A stretch of DNA of 64,000 bases, taken from the NCBI RefSeq assembly GCF_006970445.1, contig NZ_CP033877.1:3108750-3172749 (forward strand), in the 5' to 3' direction. Below are positions 30,201 through 37,471 of the stretch, piece by piece. The first letter of the stretch is position 1; each line of letters opens with the position of its first letter. The notes under the pieces were generated by a model, which was given only the letters and a program-made list of their open reading frames with translations, ran no database searches and was not told the DNA's origin. This DNA is from Stenotrophomonas maltophilia. GTDB lineage: Bacteria > Pseudomonadota > Gammaproteobacteria > Xanthomonadales > Xanthomonadaceae. Both the position numbers and the translations under genes were made by a program.

Positions 30201-32683
30201 GCCAGCTCACGCAGCTTGAGGATCAGCGGATCGCCGGCGAAGAAGGCGTTGAGTTCATCGGCGGTGGCGAAGCGCTCGGTGCGCTTGGCCAGGCCGTCGA
30301 GGATGCGGTTGGCCGCGTCCAGGACCGAACGCGCCTTGCGCTGGCGGTCATCCAGCAATGCCTGCTTGTGCGTTTCGAAGGCTTCCACCAGCTCTTCGCG
30401 CTTGCTCAGGATGTCGCCGAGGAACTGCTCGTGCTCGCCGAACTGGCTCTCCAGTTCCTCCAGCTGCACCAGCAGGCGCGACAGCTGCTCGTCGGCGCGT
30501 TCGGGATCGGTGGCCAGGGCCAGCGCGCTGGTGATCGACTGCGAGAACAGCGCGAACTGTGCGGCGAACTGCGCCACGGCCTCGGCCGAACCGAGCGACC
30601 TGCGGCGCTGATCAGCGCGCGCACGGGCCTGGTTGAGGCGGCCGTACAGCACCGAAATGGACTCGACCACGCGGGTGCGCGCAGTGGCATCGTCCACCTT
30701 CAGGCCGGCCATCAGCTCGGACAGCATGTCCAGGTCGGCCGCCATCCCGCGCAGCCCCTCCAGCTGCTCATCCAGCAGGCGTGCACTCTGCGCCTGCTGG
30801 GCCGCTTCATCCAACGCCTGCAGGCGCGTGGTCAGCGGCACCAGCGCGGCATCACCGGCGAGGAACTCACCCGTGGCGGCGCCGACATGGTCCTGCGCCT
30901 CCATCAGTTCGGCCGTCATCGTCTCGATGCGCGCGGTGTCGATGTAGCGCAGCTCGCGGATGGTCAGCAGCCGCCCACGCAATGCGGTGATCGCATTGAG
31001 CGCCTCGACGAAGGCCTGCACCTCGTTCCAGTTCTGCGGCTGCAGCCGGCCCAGCAGCGCCTTGTGCGCGGCCTCTGCTTCGACCATCGCCTGCGCCGAC
31101 TGCTGGCGGATCGACTGCACCTTCTCGTATTCGTCCAGCACCGATTCGCCGGTGGCGCTGATCTGCCGCAGCAGGGCCTCGGCGCCATCGCAGGCCTCGT
31201 CGCCCAGCCAGTGGTGTGCATCGAACAGGCGCCGGGTATCGGCCACCAGTCGCTGATAGCGCTGTACCGACACGTCCTGGCCTTCAATCTCGCGCGCCAG
31301 GTTGAACAGGTTGGAGATACCGCGCACCAGCTCGGCGTTGCCGATGCGGCCCATGAAGGTGTTGCCGGGCGGTCGGCTGGCGGCAAACTCGTCACTGCTG
31401 AACGGCGTCTGCCAGACCTGCATCGGATGGATGCGGGTCGGTTCGCTGCCCTCGGCATGGAACAGCACCATGCGCCCGTCCTGCATCAGGGCGTAGCCAT
31501 GGCCGAACACCGGGTTCTGCAGCACGCGCTGGATGGTGTTGTAGACGAACAGTGCCGAGCGCCCACCTTCGCGCTCGTAGAAGATGTACAGCACATCCTC
31601 GCCGTTCGGCGAACGGATGCTGCGCTTGAACTGCATGCCGGCCATCGAGGCGTCGAACGCCTTGTGCTCGCCGCCCTGCAGGTAATAGCCGCCCGGGAAG
31701 ATCACGCCGTGGTCTTCGGGCAGCTGCACGCAGGCCTGTACGATCGCATCGTTGCGCACGATGGCGCCGGTCAGCGTGTTGTAGATCAGGCCACGCCACT
31801 CCGTCTCGCGGTACGGCAGCACCTTCAGCAGCACCAGCGAACCGACCCGGGCGAATTCGAACTGGGCGTCGTCCAGCGACTGCGTGCTGTCCTCGACCGG
31901 CTCGCTGTAGATGCCCTGCCCGGTCTCGGTATTGTTCTCGACCTTGATGGTGAGGTCGCCGCCGGTGGTCTCCACGAACAAGGTATCGAGGATGTTCAGG
32001 TGTGAATGGCGGCCATTGACCGCCAGGTCGCGGGTCGCCTTGGTCCATTCGAAGTCGAACGGCGGCGGCAGGGCAATATCGCGCTCACCGCGCGCATCCA
32101 GGTAGGTCAGTTCGCCATCGCGCGACAGCGCCCAGCGGAACACGCGCACGTCGCTGCTGCGCTCGCCGATCTGGAACGAGGCCAGCAGCTTGTCACCCAC
32201 CACGATCAGCTGCAGCAGGCGTGCGTGCTTGTAGTAGGCGTACAGCTCATTGAAGTCGTGCACGAAGCCGGGCTGGTCGAGGAAGCTGCCCTTCAGCTCG
32301 AGCGCGGCCACGTCGTAGCCGTCGTTGCCCTGCACCAGCCGGTACAGGCCGAACACGTCCTCGATGCGGGTCTGGGTTTTCAGCCCGATGAACACGTTGT
32401 AGCCGAACAGCAGGCGGTGCGGCCCGACCTGCACGATGTCACGGCCGACGCAGTTGTTCTCGCTGCGGATGCGGAAACGCCCGGCCACTTCCAGGCGGCT
32501 GTCGCCGAACTCGGCCAGGCGCTGGCGGTTGAGCGTCTCGGCCAGGCCCTGCAGGCGCTGGCCCTGCTCGGCCAGGCGGCGGCGCAGGACTTCGTAGGCG
32601 CCGCCCTGGGCAACGGCCTGGTCGACGGTATTGCCGCCGGCCTCCGGTGCGGTGGATTCGGCGGACGGATGGGTATCAGACAT
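27290..32683 (-). CDS. Giant AAA ATPase with DUF3686-type N-terminal region
   Basis: 1797-residue cytoplasmic protein. The first 430 residues match my memory of the 'ATPase involved in DNA repair' domain (DUF3686; RIRSENNCVGRD, NVFIGLKTQTRIEDVF). A long helical and coiled-coil middle follows (about 440-900), then an Ala-rich helical part. The AAA+ module has Walker A PPGYGKTT (Lys1308), Walker B MLYVDDIQ (Asp1370-Asp1371) and a sensor-like VVMAGNPYTES. The C-terminal 150 residues are Ala/Pro-rich and disordered. The 'DNA repair' name is historical; with a flotillin and TelA alongside, a role in membrane or envelope stress is more likely. Ribosome site GGAAG is 9 nt before the ATG at 32683. 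No frameshift is seen. Confidence 0.88.
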   Translation of the reverse strand: MSDTHPSAESTAPEAGGNTVDQAVAQGGAYEVLRRRLAEQGQRLQGLAETLNRQRLAEFGDSRLEVAGRFRIRSENNCVGRDIVQVGPHRLLFGYNVFIGLKTQTRIEDVFGLYRLVQGNDGYDVAALELKGSFLDQPGFVHDFNELYAYYKHARLLQLIVVGDKLLASFQIGERSSDVRVFRWALSRDGELTYLDARGERDIALPPPFDFEWTKATRDLAVNGRHSHLNILDTLFVETTGGDLTIKVENNTETGQGIYSEPVEDSTQSLDDAQFEFARVGSLVLLKVLPYRETEWRGLIYNTLTGAIVRNDAIVQACVQLPEDHGVIFPGGYYLQGGEHKAFDASMAGMQFKRSIRSPNGEDVLYIFYEREGGRSALFVYNTIQRVLQNPVFGHGYALMQDGRMVLFHAEGSEPTRIHPMQVWQTPFSSDEFAASRPPGNTFMGRIGNAELVRGISNLFNLAREIEGQDVSVQRYQRLVADTRRLFDAHHWLGDEACDGAEALLRQISATGESVLDEYEKVQSIRQQSAQAMVEAEAAHKALLGRLQPQNWNEVQAFVEALNAITALRGRLLTIRELRYIDTARIETMTAELMEAQDHVGAATGEFLAGDAALVPLTTRLQALDEAAQQAQSARLLDEQLEGLRGMAADLDMLSELMAGLKVDDATARTRVVESISVLYGRLNQARARADQRRRSLGSAEAVAQFAAQFALFSQSITSALALATDPERADEQLSRLLVQLEELESQFGEHEQFLGDILSKREELVEAFETHKQALLDDRQRKARSVLDAANRILDGLAKRTERFATADELNAFFAGDPLILKLRELAERLRTLHDNVKADDIEARLKGVRDQAVRQLRDRSDLYEAGGNVVRLGPRHRFSVNTQALDLTLLPRGDTLAIHLTGTDFLETLHDPELDALKPFWPVTLDSESPTLYRGEYLAGSLLMAAQEGRDGLDLAMLQQDVANPDALDQRVRAFAAPRYREGYERGIHDHDAALILRALLPLQQAAGSLRHAPRVRALALLFWAGEQRREAVAQWSARQVGAEALARLLGSDEGRLALRAEMAEALLAYAQSHALPFDADAAEAAAAYLGEELAAGDPVFSSSRHAVALLEALAQQLEQAGQREAVERALQRSQDPLAARWALAGQWLRALARMPAHATHAGYVDEAAALLLVQRQLRSRASDAALQSEVGGLLGEHARISNGTLVVSLDDFLARLKQHLRHFVPAFHAYQALRQGIIGRERETLRLSEFKARPLSSFVRNKLINDVYLGVIGDNLAKQMGTVGENKRSDLMGLLMMISPPGYGKTTLMEYVAHRLGLVFMKINGPALGHEVRSLDPAQAPDATSRQELEKLNLALEMGNNTMLYVDDIQHTHPEFLQKFISLCDGTRRIEGVWRGRTRTYDMRGKKFCVVMAGNPYTESGEVFKIPDMLANRADIYNLGDVLGGMEAAFTLSYIENSLTSNPVLAPLATRDMADLYVLVDRAMGKEVSTNGLSHAYSSAEINEITATLQRMLRVRDVVYRVNQQYIASAAQDDRYRTEPPFRLQGSYRNMNKLAEKISPVMNEDELQQLISDHYLGEAQLLTTGAEENLLKLAELRGVLDDTQAQRWAQIKRDFLRNKAMGADDGDVGGRVVAQLADIATALQLPPPAPEAIAVADPAPWPALLEALHRLSETRPAAAPVPVPAAAAPSVPATVLADDLQAGLAPLVELLAASQAQQVQVSQTLAAFAGWARQQVERGAPGAVVAQRARVRRAATPEERALDEALMRHFYGESLPPEDGDATPSSTPKPPPLP

Positions 32684-32710
32684 CAGCAGGCTTCCGGCTC
32701 ACGGGCGGAC

Positions 32711-32762
32711 GGCCGCGGTTGCGGCCGGCGCGGGCGGGCGATGGCCGCAGCAGCCATCGCCC
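32711..32762 (-). other. Tandem intercistronic stem-loops between flotillin and ATPase genes
   Basis: Two hairpins lie in the 85-bp gap. One is GGCCGC-GGTT-GCGGCC at 32711-32726. The other has perfect 10-bp arms GGGCGATGGC/GCCATCGCCC at 32736-32762 with a 7-nt loop, only 6 bp after the flotillin stop. No T-run follows, so partial attenuation or mRNA 3'-end protection is likelier than full termination. Confidence 0.6.
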
Positions 32763-32768
32763 GATGCA

Positions 32769-34787
32769 TCAACGGGCGCTGTCGACCACGGTGGCCGACA
32801 CGGTCGGCACCGCTTCGGCATCCTCGGCGATCTGGCGCGGTGCCGGTTCGGCCACGGCCACGCCCAGGTAGCGCTGCATCAGCTCCTGCACGATCGGGCT
32901 CTTGCCGGCAAAGCCTTCGATCGACTTGCCCAGCGACACCGCCTTGACCAGGTTCTCGAACATGCCGCCGTCGCCACCGACCAGGTCGATGTCGGCGTTG
33001 CGCAGCGCGCTGGCGATGACATTGGCGTTCTCGCGCGAGACTTCCTTGCCGGCTTCGATCGAGGCAAGCGCCTGCTTCAGGCTGTTGTCCAGCATCATGC
33101 GGAACTCTTCGTGGCCACGTGCCTGGTCGCTCAGCGAGGCGATGGCTTCGAACTTGCGCACCAGGCCCTCGGCCTCGGCCAGCAGCTTCTTCTGCACCAC
33201 GCCGGCTTCGGCGTTGCCCAGCGACTCGGTGGCGGTGGCACGGGCCAGGCCCATCTTCTCCTCACCCTGCGCCTGCGCCTGCAGGGTCTCGGCCAGCACG
33301 CGGGCTTCGTTGCTGCCCTGCTTCAGGCTGGCTTCGGCCTTGGCTTCGATCACGCGCGCTTCGGCGATGCCAACCTTCTCGATGGCCAGCGCCGAGGCTT
33401 CACGCACCTGCGCCTCGGCCAGGCCAGGAGCGGCCTGTTCGGCACGGTAGGCGTCGGCCAGCAGGCGCTTGGCTTCGGCCTGCTTGCCGGCCGCTTCGTG
33501 CTCGGCCTGGGCCAGCGTGGTCAGTTCCACCGCACGATGCTTGGAGGCGGTTTCGCGCGCCTGCGCTTCCTTCACTTCGCGCACCAGCGATTCCTGCGCC
33601 TTGGCTTCGGCTTCCAGGATCAGCACCTGCTTCTGGCGGTCGGCCTCGGAGACCTCGCGCACTTCCTTGATGCGCTCTTCTTCCTGCGCCACGGTCTTGT
33701 CGATGGAGATGCGTTCGCGGGTGATGTTGGCCACGTCCATCTTGCCCTGCTCGACCACCTTGTCGCGCTCCACGCCCTGCAGCTGCACTTCACGGTCAGT
33801 GGTGACCTGCTCCAGCTGGCGTGCGCGCTCCACGCGCTCGGCTTCGATGGCCACGGCACGCTGGCGGTTCTGCTCGGCCACTTCCACTTCGCGCAGGCGG
33901 TTCTGGTCGCGGATCTCGATCAGCTGCTGCGCTTCGATGCGGGCATTCTCGGACAGCTGGCGCTGTTCTTCCTGCACCTTGGCGGTCTCGGCCTCCTCGC
34001 GCGCGCGGATGGTCTCGATCTCGCGCTTCTGGCGTGCTTCGGCTTCGGCCTGCTGGCGTTCCAGCGCCAGCAGCGCTTCACGCGCTTCCACGTTCTTCTT
34101 GGTGATGGCGAGCTTCTCGTTCTGCTCCAGCTCGTTGGTCACCACGTTCTGCGCGGCGGTCAGCTCGGTGATCTTGCGGATGCCCTGGGCGTCGAGGATG
34201 TTGAACTGGTCCAGCAGCGACTTTGGGGTCTGCTCCAGGTAATCGATCGCCACGTCTTCCAGCACATAACCGTTGAGATCGTTGCCGATCACCGCGATGA
34301 TCTCGTCGCGGAATTCCTGGCGCTTCTCGAACAGTTCGGTGAAGTCGAACTTCTTGCCGACCGTCTTCAGCGCTTCGGAGAACTTGGCGTTGAACAGCTC
34401 ATCGACGGCATGCTTGTCCGATGCACGGTCGGCACCGATGGCCTTGGCCACGCGCAGCACGTCGGCCTGGGTCTCGTTCACCCGCAGGTAGAAGGCCACG
34501 GCGATGTCGGCACGCATGTTGTCGCGGCAGATCAGGCCTTCCTTGCCGCGGCGGTCGATCTGCAGGGTGATCAGGCTGATCCGCATCAGCTCGGCGCGGT
34601 ACAGCACCGGGATGATCAGCGCACCGGTGAAGTGCACCTTGGGCGTGGAGCTCATGTCGTTGACGATCAGGGCCACGCCCTGGTCGACCTTGCGGTAGAA
34701 GGCCTTGAACAGGCCGGCCACGCCCAGCAGCAGGACGAGCAGGCCGCCGGCGACGGCCAGGATCGGTAAGAGGGACGCCAACGTCAT
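32769..34787 (-). CDS. Flotillin / SPFH-domain membrane protein (YqiK-like)
   Basis: 672-residue flotillin. One N-terminal membrane helix (about 5-28, LLPILAVAGGLLVLLLGVAGL) is followed by the SPFH/band-7 domain (about 30-210, including RDNMRADIAVAFYLRV). A very long Ala/Glu-rich coiled coil follows (about 215-560, with AEAEARQKREIETIRAREEA), then a short tail. Flotillins scaffold ordered membrane microdomains by homo-oligomerisation. The ATG at 34787 overlaps the stop of the small NfeD-like gene (ATGA), the yqiJ-yqiK arrangement of E. coli, in which the partner anchors the flotillin. Confidence 0.93.
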   Translation of the reverse strand: MTLASLLPILAVAGGLLVLLLGVAGLFKAFYRKVDQGVALIVNDMSSTPKVHFTGALIIPVLYRAELMRISLITLQIDRRGKEGLICRDNMRADIAVAFYLRVNETQADVLRVAKAIGADRASDKHAVDELFNAKFSEALKTVGKKFDFTELFEKRQEFRDEIIAVIGNDLNGYVLEDVAIDYLEQTPKSLLDQFNILDAQGIRKITELTAAQNVVTNELEQNEKLAITKKNVEAREALLALERQQAEAEARQKREIETIRAREEAETAKVQEEQRQLSENARIEAQQLIEIRDQNRLREVEVAEQNRQRAVAIEAERVERARQLEQVTTDREVQLQGVERDKVVEQGKMDVANITRERISIDKTVAQEEERIKEVREVSEADRQKQVLILEAEAKAQESLVREVKEAQARETASKHRAVELTTLAQAEHEAAGKQAEAKRLLADAYRAEQAAPGLAEAQVREASALAIEKVGIAEARVIEAKAEASLKQGSNEARVLAETLQAQAQGEEKMGLARATATESLGNAEAGVVQKKLLAEAEGLVRKFEAIASLSDQARGHEEFRMMLDNSLKQALASIEAGKEVSRENANVIASALRNADIDLVGGDGGMFENLVKAVSLGKSIEGFAGKSPIVQELMQRYLGVAVAEPAPRQIAEDAEAVPTVSATVVDSAR

Positions 34788-35458
34788 TGATGATTCTCCT
34801 TGTTGCCCGGAAGCAGGTTGTCCTGGAAATCGAGGGCGATCGCATCAGCGCGGACCACCCGGTAATAGTGTTGCTCTGCCATGTGCTCGACCAGCACGAT
34901 GCGCTCGCCACGCTGCAGTTCGATGTCGCTGCGGATCTGCAGCACCAGCCCGGCGCCGCCATCATCGACAGTGGCATGACCACTGCGTGCGTCCACCTTC
35001 GGCGATGCGACCACGCCGATCCGGCCCAGCAGCGATGCCTGCGGCACCGGACGCAGGCGCAGCAGGAAGCGCCGGACCGGGCGCAGGATCAGCGCGGTGA
35101 TGGGTACCGCAGGCAGCGGTGCCAGTACCGCCACGAGCGTACCCAGGCCCCAGCGCAGCAGGTCCGGCAGCGGCAGCAGTACGAACAGATGGATGAAATA
35201 GGTGATGAGCCAGCCGAACAGGCCCAGCAGGGTGACCACCACCATGATCGGGACGCCGCCCAGGCCCCAGCGCGCCAGCATGGCCGACAGGCCACTGAGG
35301 TCGGTCCCCGCCTCGAGCGCGCCATCGGCGCCGAGATCGCCGAAACCGTCATCGACCAGGCCGAACGCGGCAACCGCCCAATACATCACCGACACCATCA
35401 GCAGAATGCTGTACGGCAGCGTCGGGTAACCGAGTACGACGGTGAGAAACTCCTGCAT
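34784..35458 (-). CDS. YqiJ/NfeD-like membrane protein with OB-fold tail
   Basis: 224-residue partner of the flotillin. The start is the ATG at 35458 (ribosome site GGAAGG 6 nt ahead); the longer open frame upstream has no membrane signature. Three hydrophobic helices are at about 10-35, 65-95 and 97-125. A C-terminal domain of about 65 residues (LLGRIGVVASPKVDARSG to YRVVRADA) has the small beta-barrel pattern of NfeD/YqiJ soluble domains. Such proteins assist or localise flotillins. It is the first gene of the five-gene cassette. Confidence 0.88.
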   Translation of the reverse strand: MQEFLTVVLGYPTLPYSILLMVSVMYWAVAAFGLVDDGFGDLGADGALEAGTDLSGLSAMLARWGLGGVPIMVVVTLLGLFGWLITYFIHLFVLLPLPDLLRWGLGTLVAVLAPLPAVPITALILRPVRRFLLRLRPVPQASLLGRIGVVASPKVDARSGHATVDDGGAGLVLQIRSDIELQRGERIVLVEHMAEQHYYRVVRADAIALDFQDNLLPGNKENHQ

Positions 35459-35626
35459 CGCTTGCCTTCCTGGGCTATGGGCGGCGGCCGCCCGTTCGGG
35501 GCGCGCCGAGCGCGTCCCGTCGATCCCCGCGCCAGCTCTCATGGCAGGCGCGCTTGGGACCATCCTATGTGAAGAATGCGTGCAGGCTCAAATCGGGGTG
35601 CTGATCAGAGTAAATAGTGACGCGAA
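35459..35626. promoter_or_regulatory. Region between trpF and the flotillin cassette
   Basis: 168 bp holding the presumed promoter of the five-gene cassette. On the minus strand TTGAGC and ATAGGA with a 17-bp spacer (around 35570-35600) are a weak sigma-70 candidate about 110 bp before the first start codon. No clear sigma-E or sigma-54 site is seen by eye. trpF transcription has no evident T-run terminator before this gap. Confidence 0.3.
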
Positions 35627-36283
35627 TCACTCGAGAACCGTGCAATCGGCGCGGCGCACTTCCTCGACGAAGGTACGCATCTTGTAGCCGTCCTTGATGC
35701 CCGGCTCCAGTTCGATGCCGCTGGAGACATCCACGCCCCACGGCAGGGTGGCCAGCACCGCGTCGTAGACGTTTTCCGGGTTCAGGCCACCGGCCAGCAG
35801 GAACGGGCGATGCAGGCCGGTCGGGATCCGGCCCCAGTCGAAGGCCACGCCGGTGCCGCCACCGCCGCCCGGCGCATGGCTGTCGAACAGGAAGCCAGCG
35901 GCGCTGGGATAGCGCAGCTGCAGGGTGCGGGCGTTGATCTCTTCACGCCCGCCCATCGCGATCGCCTTCAGGTACGGCATGTTGAAGCTGCGGCAGAAGC
36001 TCTCGTCTTCCTCGCCGTGGAACTGCAGCAGGGTCGGTCGCACCGTGCGCAGCACCTCGCGCACCTCTTCCTTGCTGTTGTTGCGGAACAGCGCCACCAC
36101 GTCGACCATGGGTGCGATCGCCTGGCGCATCGCGCGTGCCTCGGCCGGGGCGACCCGGCGGCTGCTTTCACGGGCGAAGATGAAACCCACCGCGTCCACA
36201 CCCAGTTCACCGGCCAGGCGGACGTCGCCGGCCCGGGTCATGCCACAGAACTTGATGCGCGTGCGGTAGTAGGAGCGGCTCAT
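35627..36283 (-). CDS. trpF: Phosphoribosylanthranilate isomerase
   Basis: Third step of tryptophan synthesis from anthranilate. It has 218 residues from the ATG at 36283. The TIM-barrel motifs are [10 protein letters not shown] with the general base Cys13, [23 protein letters not shown], and the acid loop GVDVSSGIE near the end. The ATG overlaps the truA stop (ATGA); upstream codons in frame lie in truA. truA-trpF pairs are common in proteobacteria. Here trpB and trpA are 11 kb further on, beyond the flotillin cassette. Confidence 0.96.
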   Translation of the reverse strand: MSRSYYRTRIKFCGMTRAGDVRLAGELGVDAVGFIFARESSRRVAPAEARAMRQAIAPMVDVVALFRNNSKEEVREVLRTVRPTLLQFHGEEDESFCRSFNMPYLKAIAMGGREEINARTLQLRYPSAAGFLFDSHAPGGGGGTGVAFDWGRIPTGLHRPFLLAGGLNPENVYDAVLATLPWGVDVSSGIELEPGIKDGYKMRTFVEEVRRADCTVLE

Positions 36284-37050
36284 AGCGTGACCTCGGCGGG
36301 CAGATGCCAGTTGTCGGGGTACAGGGGCCCAAGGAACACCAGGCCCTGCGGCGGTGCGGTGGGACCGGCTACGGTGCGATCGCGCCCGGCCAGCAGTTCG
36401 GCGATCCATTCCACCGGTTTTTCGCCGCTGCCCACCAGGATCAGCGATCCGACGATATTGCGGACCATGTGATGAAGGAATGCATTGCCCTGCACGGCGA
36501 CCTCGATCACCTCGCCCTGGCGGCTGACCTGCAGCGACTGCAGTTCACGCCGTGCATGCAGCGCCTGGCACTGCACCGAGCGGAACGCACTGAAGTCGTT
36601 CTCGCCGAGCAGGGCCTGGCCGGCGGCATGCATCAGGGTCTCGTCCAGCGCCCGGCGCTCCCAGCTGAGGGTCTGCCGCTGCAGCGCCGGCCGCACTTCG
36701 CGGTTGAGCAGGCGGTAGCGGTAGCGGCGCGCACGCGCCGAGAAGCGGGCGTGGAAATCGTCGGCCACTGGTACGCACCAGCGCACTGCGATCGAGCGCG
36801 GCAGGCGGGTGGTGGTGCCCAGCATCCAGGCGCGCGGATCTCGCACCACGTCGGTGTCGAAATGCACGACCTGGCACTGGCCGTGCACGCCAGCATCGGT
36901 GCGGCCGGCACAGACCACCTGCAGCGGCGTATCGGCCACCGACGACAGGGCCTGCTCAAGGCTGGCCTGCACGCTGGGGCCACCCTCGCCCAGGTTCTGC
37001 CAGCCCCTGAAATCGCTGCCGTCGTACTCGACGCCAAGCGCGTAACGCAT
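36280..37050 (-). CDS. truA: tRNA pseudouridine synthase A
   Basis: Makes pseudouridine at positions 38-40 in the anticodon stem of many tRNAs. It has 256 residues. The catalytic Asp52 is in [10 protein letters not shown]. Further family motifs are [16 protein letters not shown] (about 103-118), FRSVQCQA and [11 protein letters not shown]. Length is typical, and the gene overlaps trpF by 4 bp. Confidence 0.97.
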   Translation of the reverse strand: MRYALGVEYDGSDFRGWQNLGEGGPSVQASLEQALSSVADTPLQVVCAGRTDAGVHGQCQVVHFDTDVVRDPRAWMLGTTTRLPRSIAVRWCVPVADDFHARFSARARRYRYRLLNREVRPALQRQTLSWERRALDETLMHAAGQALLGENDFSAFRSVQCQALHARRELQSLQVSRQGEVIEVAVQGNAFLHHMVRNIVGSLILVGSGEKPVEWIAELLAGRDRTVAGPTAPPQGLVFLGPLYPDNWHLPAEVTL

Positions 37051-37082
37051 GTGCTACCTCGATGTTGCGGGAGGGGCGGCGC

Positions 37083-37445
37083 TCAGGCCGGATCGCGTTC
37101 GGACCAGACCGCCAGTTCGTTGCCACCGGGCTCGACGAACTGGAAACGGCTACCGCCGGGGAAGGAAAACACCGGCCGCACGATCTCGCCGCCGGCGTCG
37201 CGCACCGCCGCCTCGATCGGCGCCAGCTGGTCAGCGTACAGCACCAGCAGCGGTGCACCGGCATCGCTGGCACGCTGTGGCTGGCCACGGAAGAAGCCCC
37301 CCTGCAGGCGACCGTCGTCGAACGCGGTGTAGTCGCTGCCGTAGTCGACGAACGACCAGCCGAACGCCTTCTCGAAGAAGGCGCGGCTGGCCGCGGGATC
37401 CGTGGAGGCGAATTCAACGTAGTCGATGCGGCGCTCGCGGCTCAT
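37083..37445 (-). CDS. VOC-family (glyoxalase/bleomycin-resistance fold) protein
   Basis: 120-residue vicinal-oxygen-chelate fold protein. Strands and helices follow the pattern RIDYVEFASTD, AFFEKAFGWSF, then FVEPGGNELAVWSE at the end, a one-module member of the type named VOC/GLOD. The start is the ATG at 37445 (AAGGAC about 9 nt ahead); a GTG ten codons upstream overlaps the fimV stop and is the alternative. Metal ligands are incomplete by eye, so enzyme activity is uncertain. It lies in the fimV-truA interval and has no visible link to either. Confidence 0.85.
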   Translation of the reverse strand: MSRERRIDYVEFASTDPAASRAFFEKAFGWSFVDYGSDYTAFDDGRLQGGFFRGQPQRASDAGAPLLVLYADQLAPIEAAVRDAGGEIVRPVFSFPGGSRFQFVEPGGNELAVWSERDPA

Positions 37446-37471
37446 GGCGGGGTCCTTGTCGGCGGGGTCGG

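Noticed and set aside
27368..32005. 1545-codon open frame on the plus strand opposite the AAA ATPase gene
   Set aside because: No domain, repetitive Gln/Arg/Val content, no ribosome site; the minus-strand frame has Walker motifs and full-length homology pattern.
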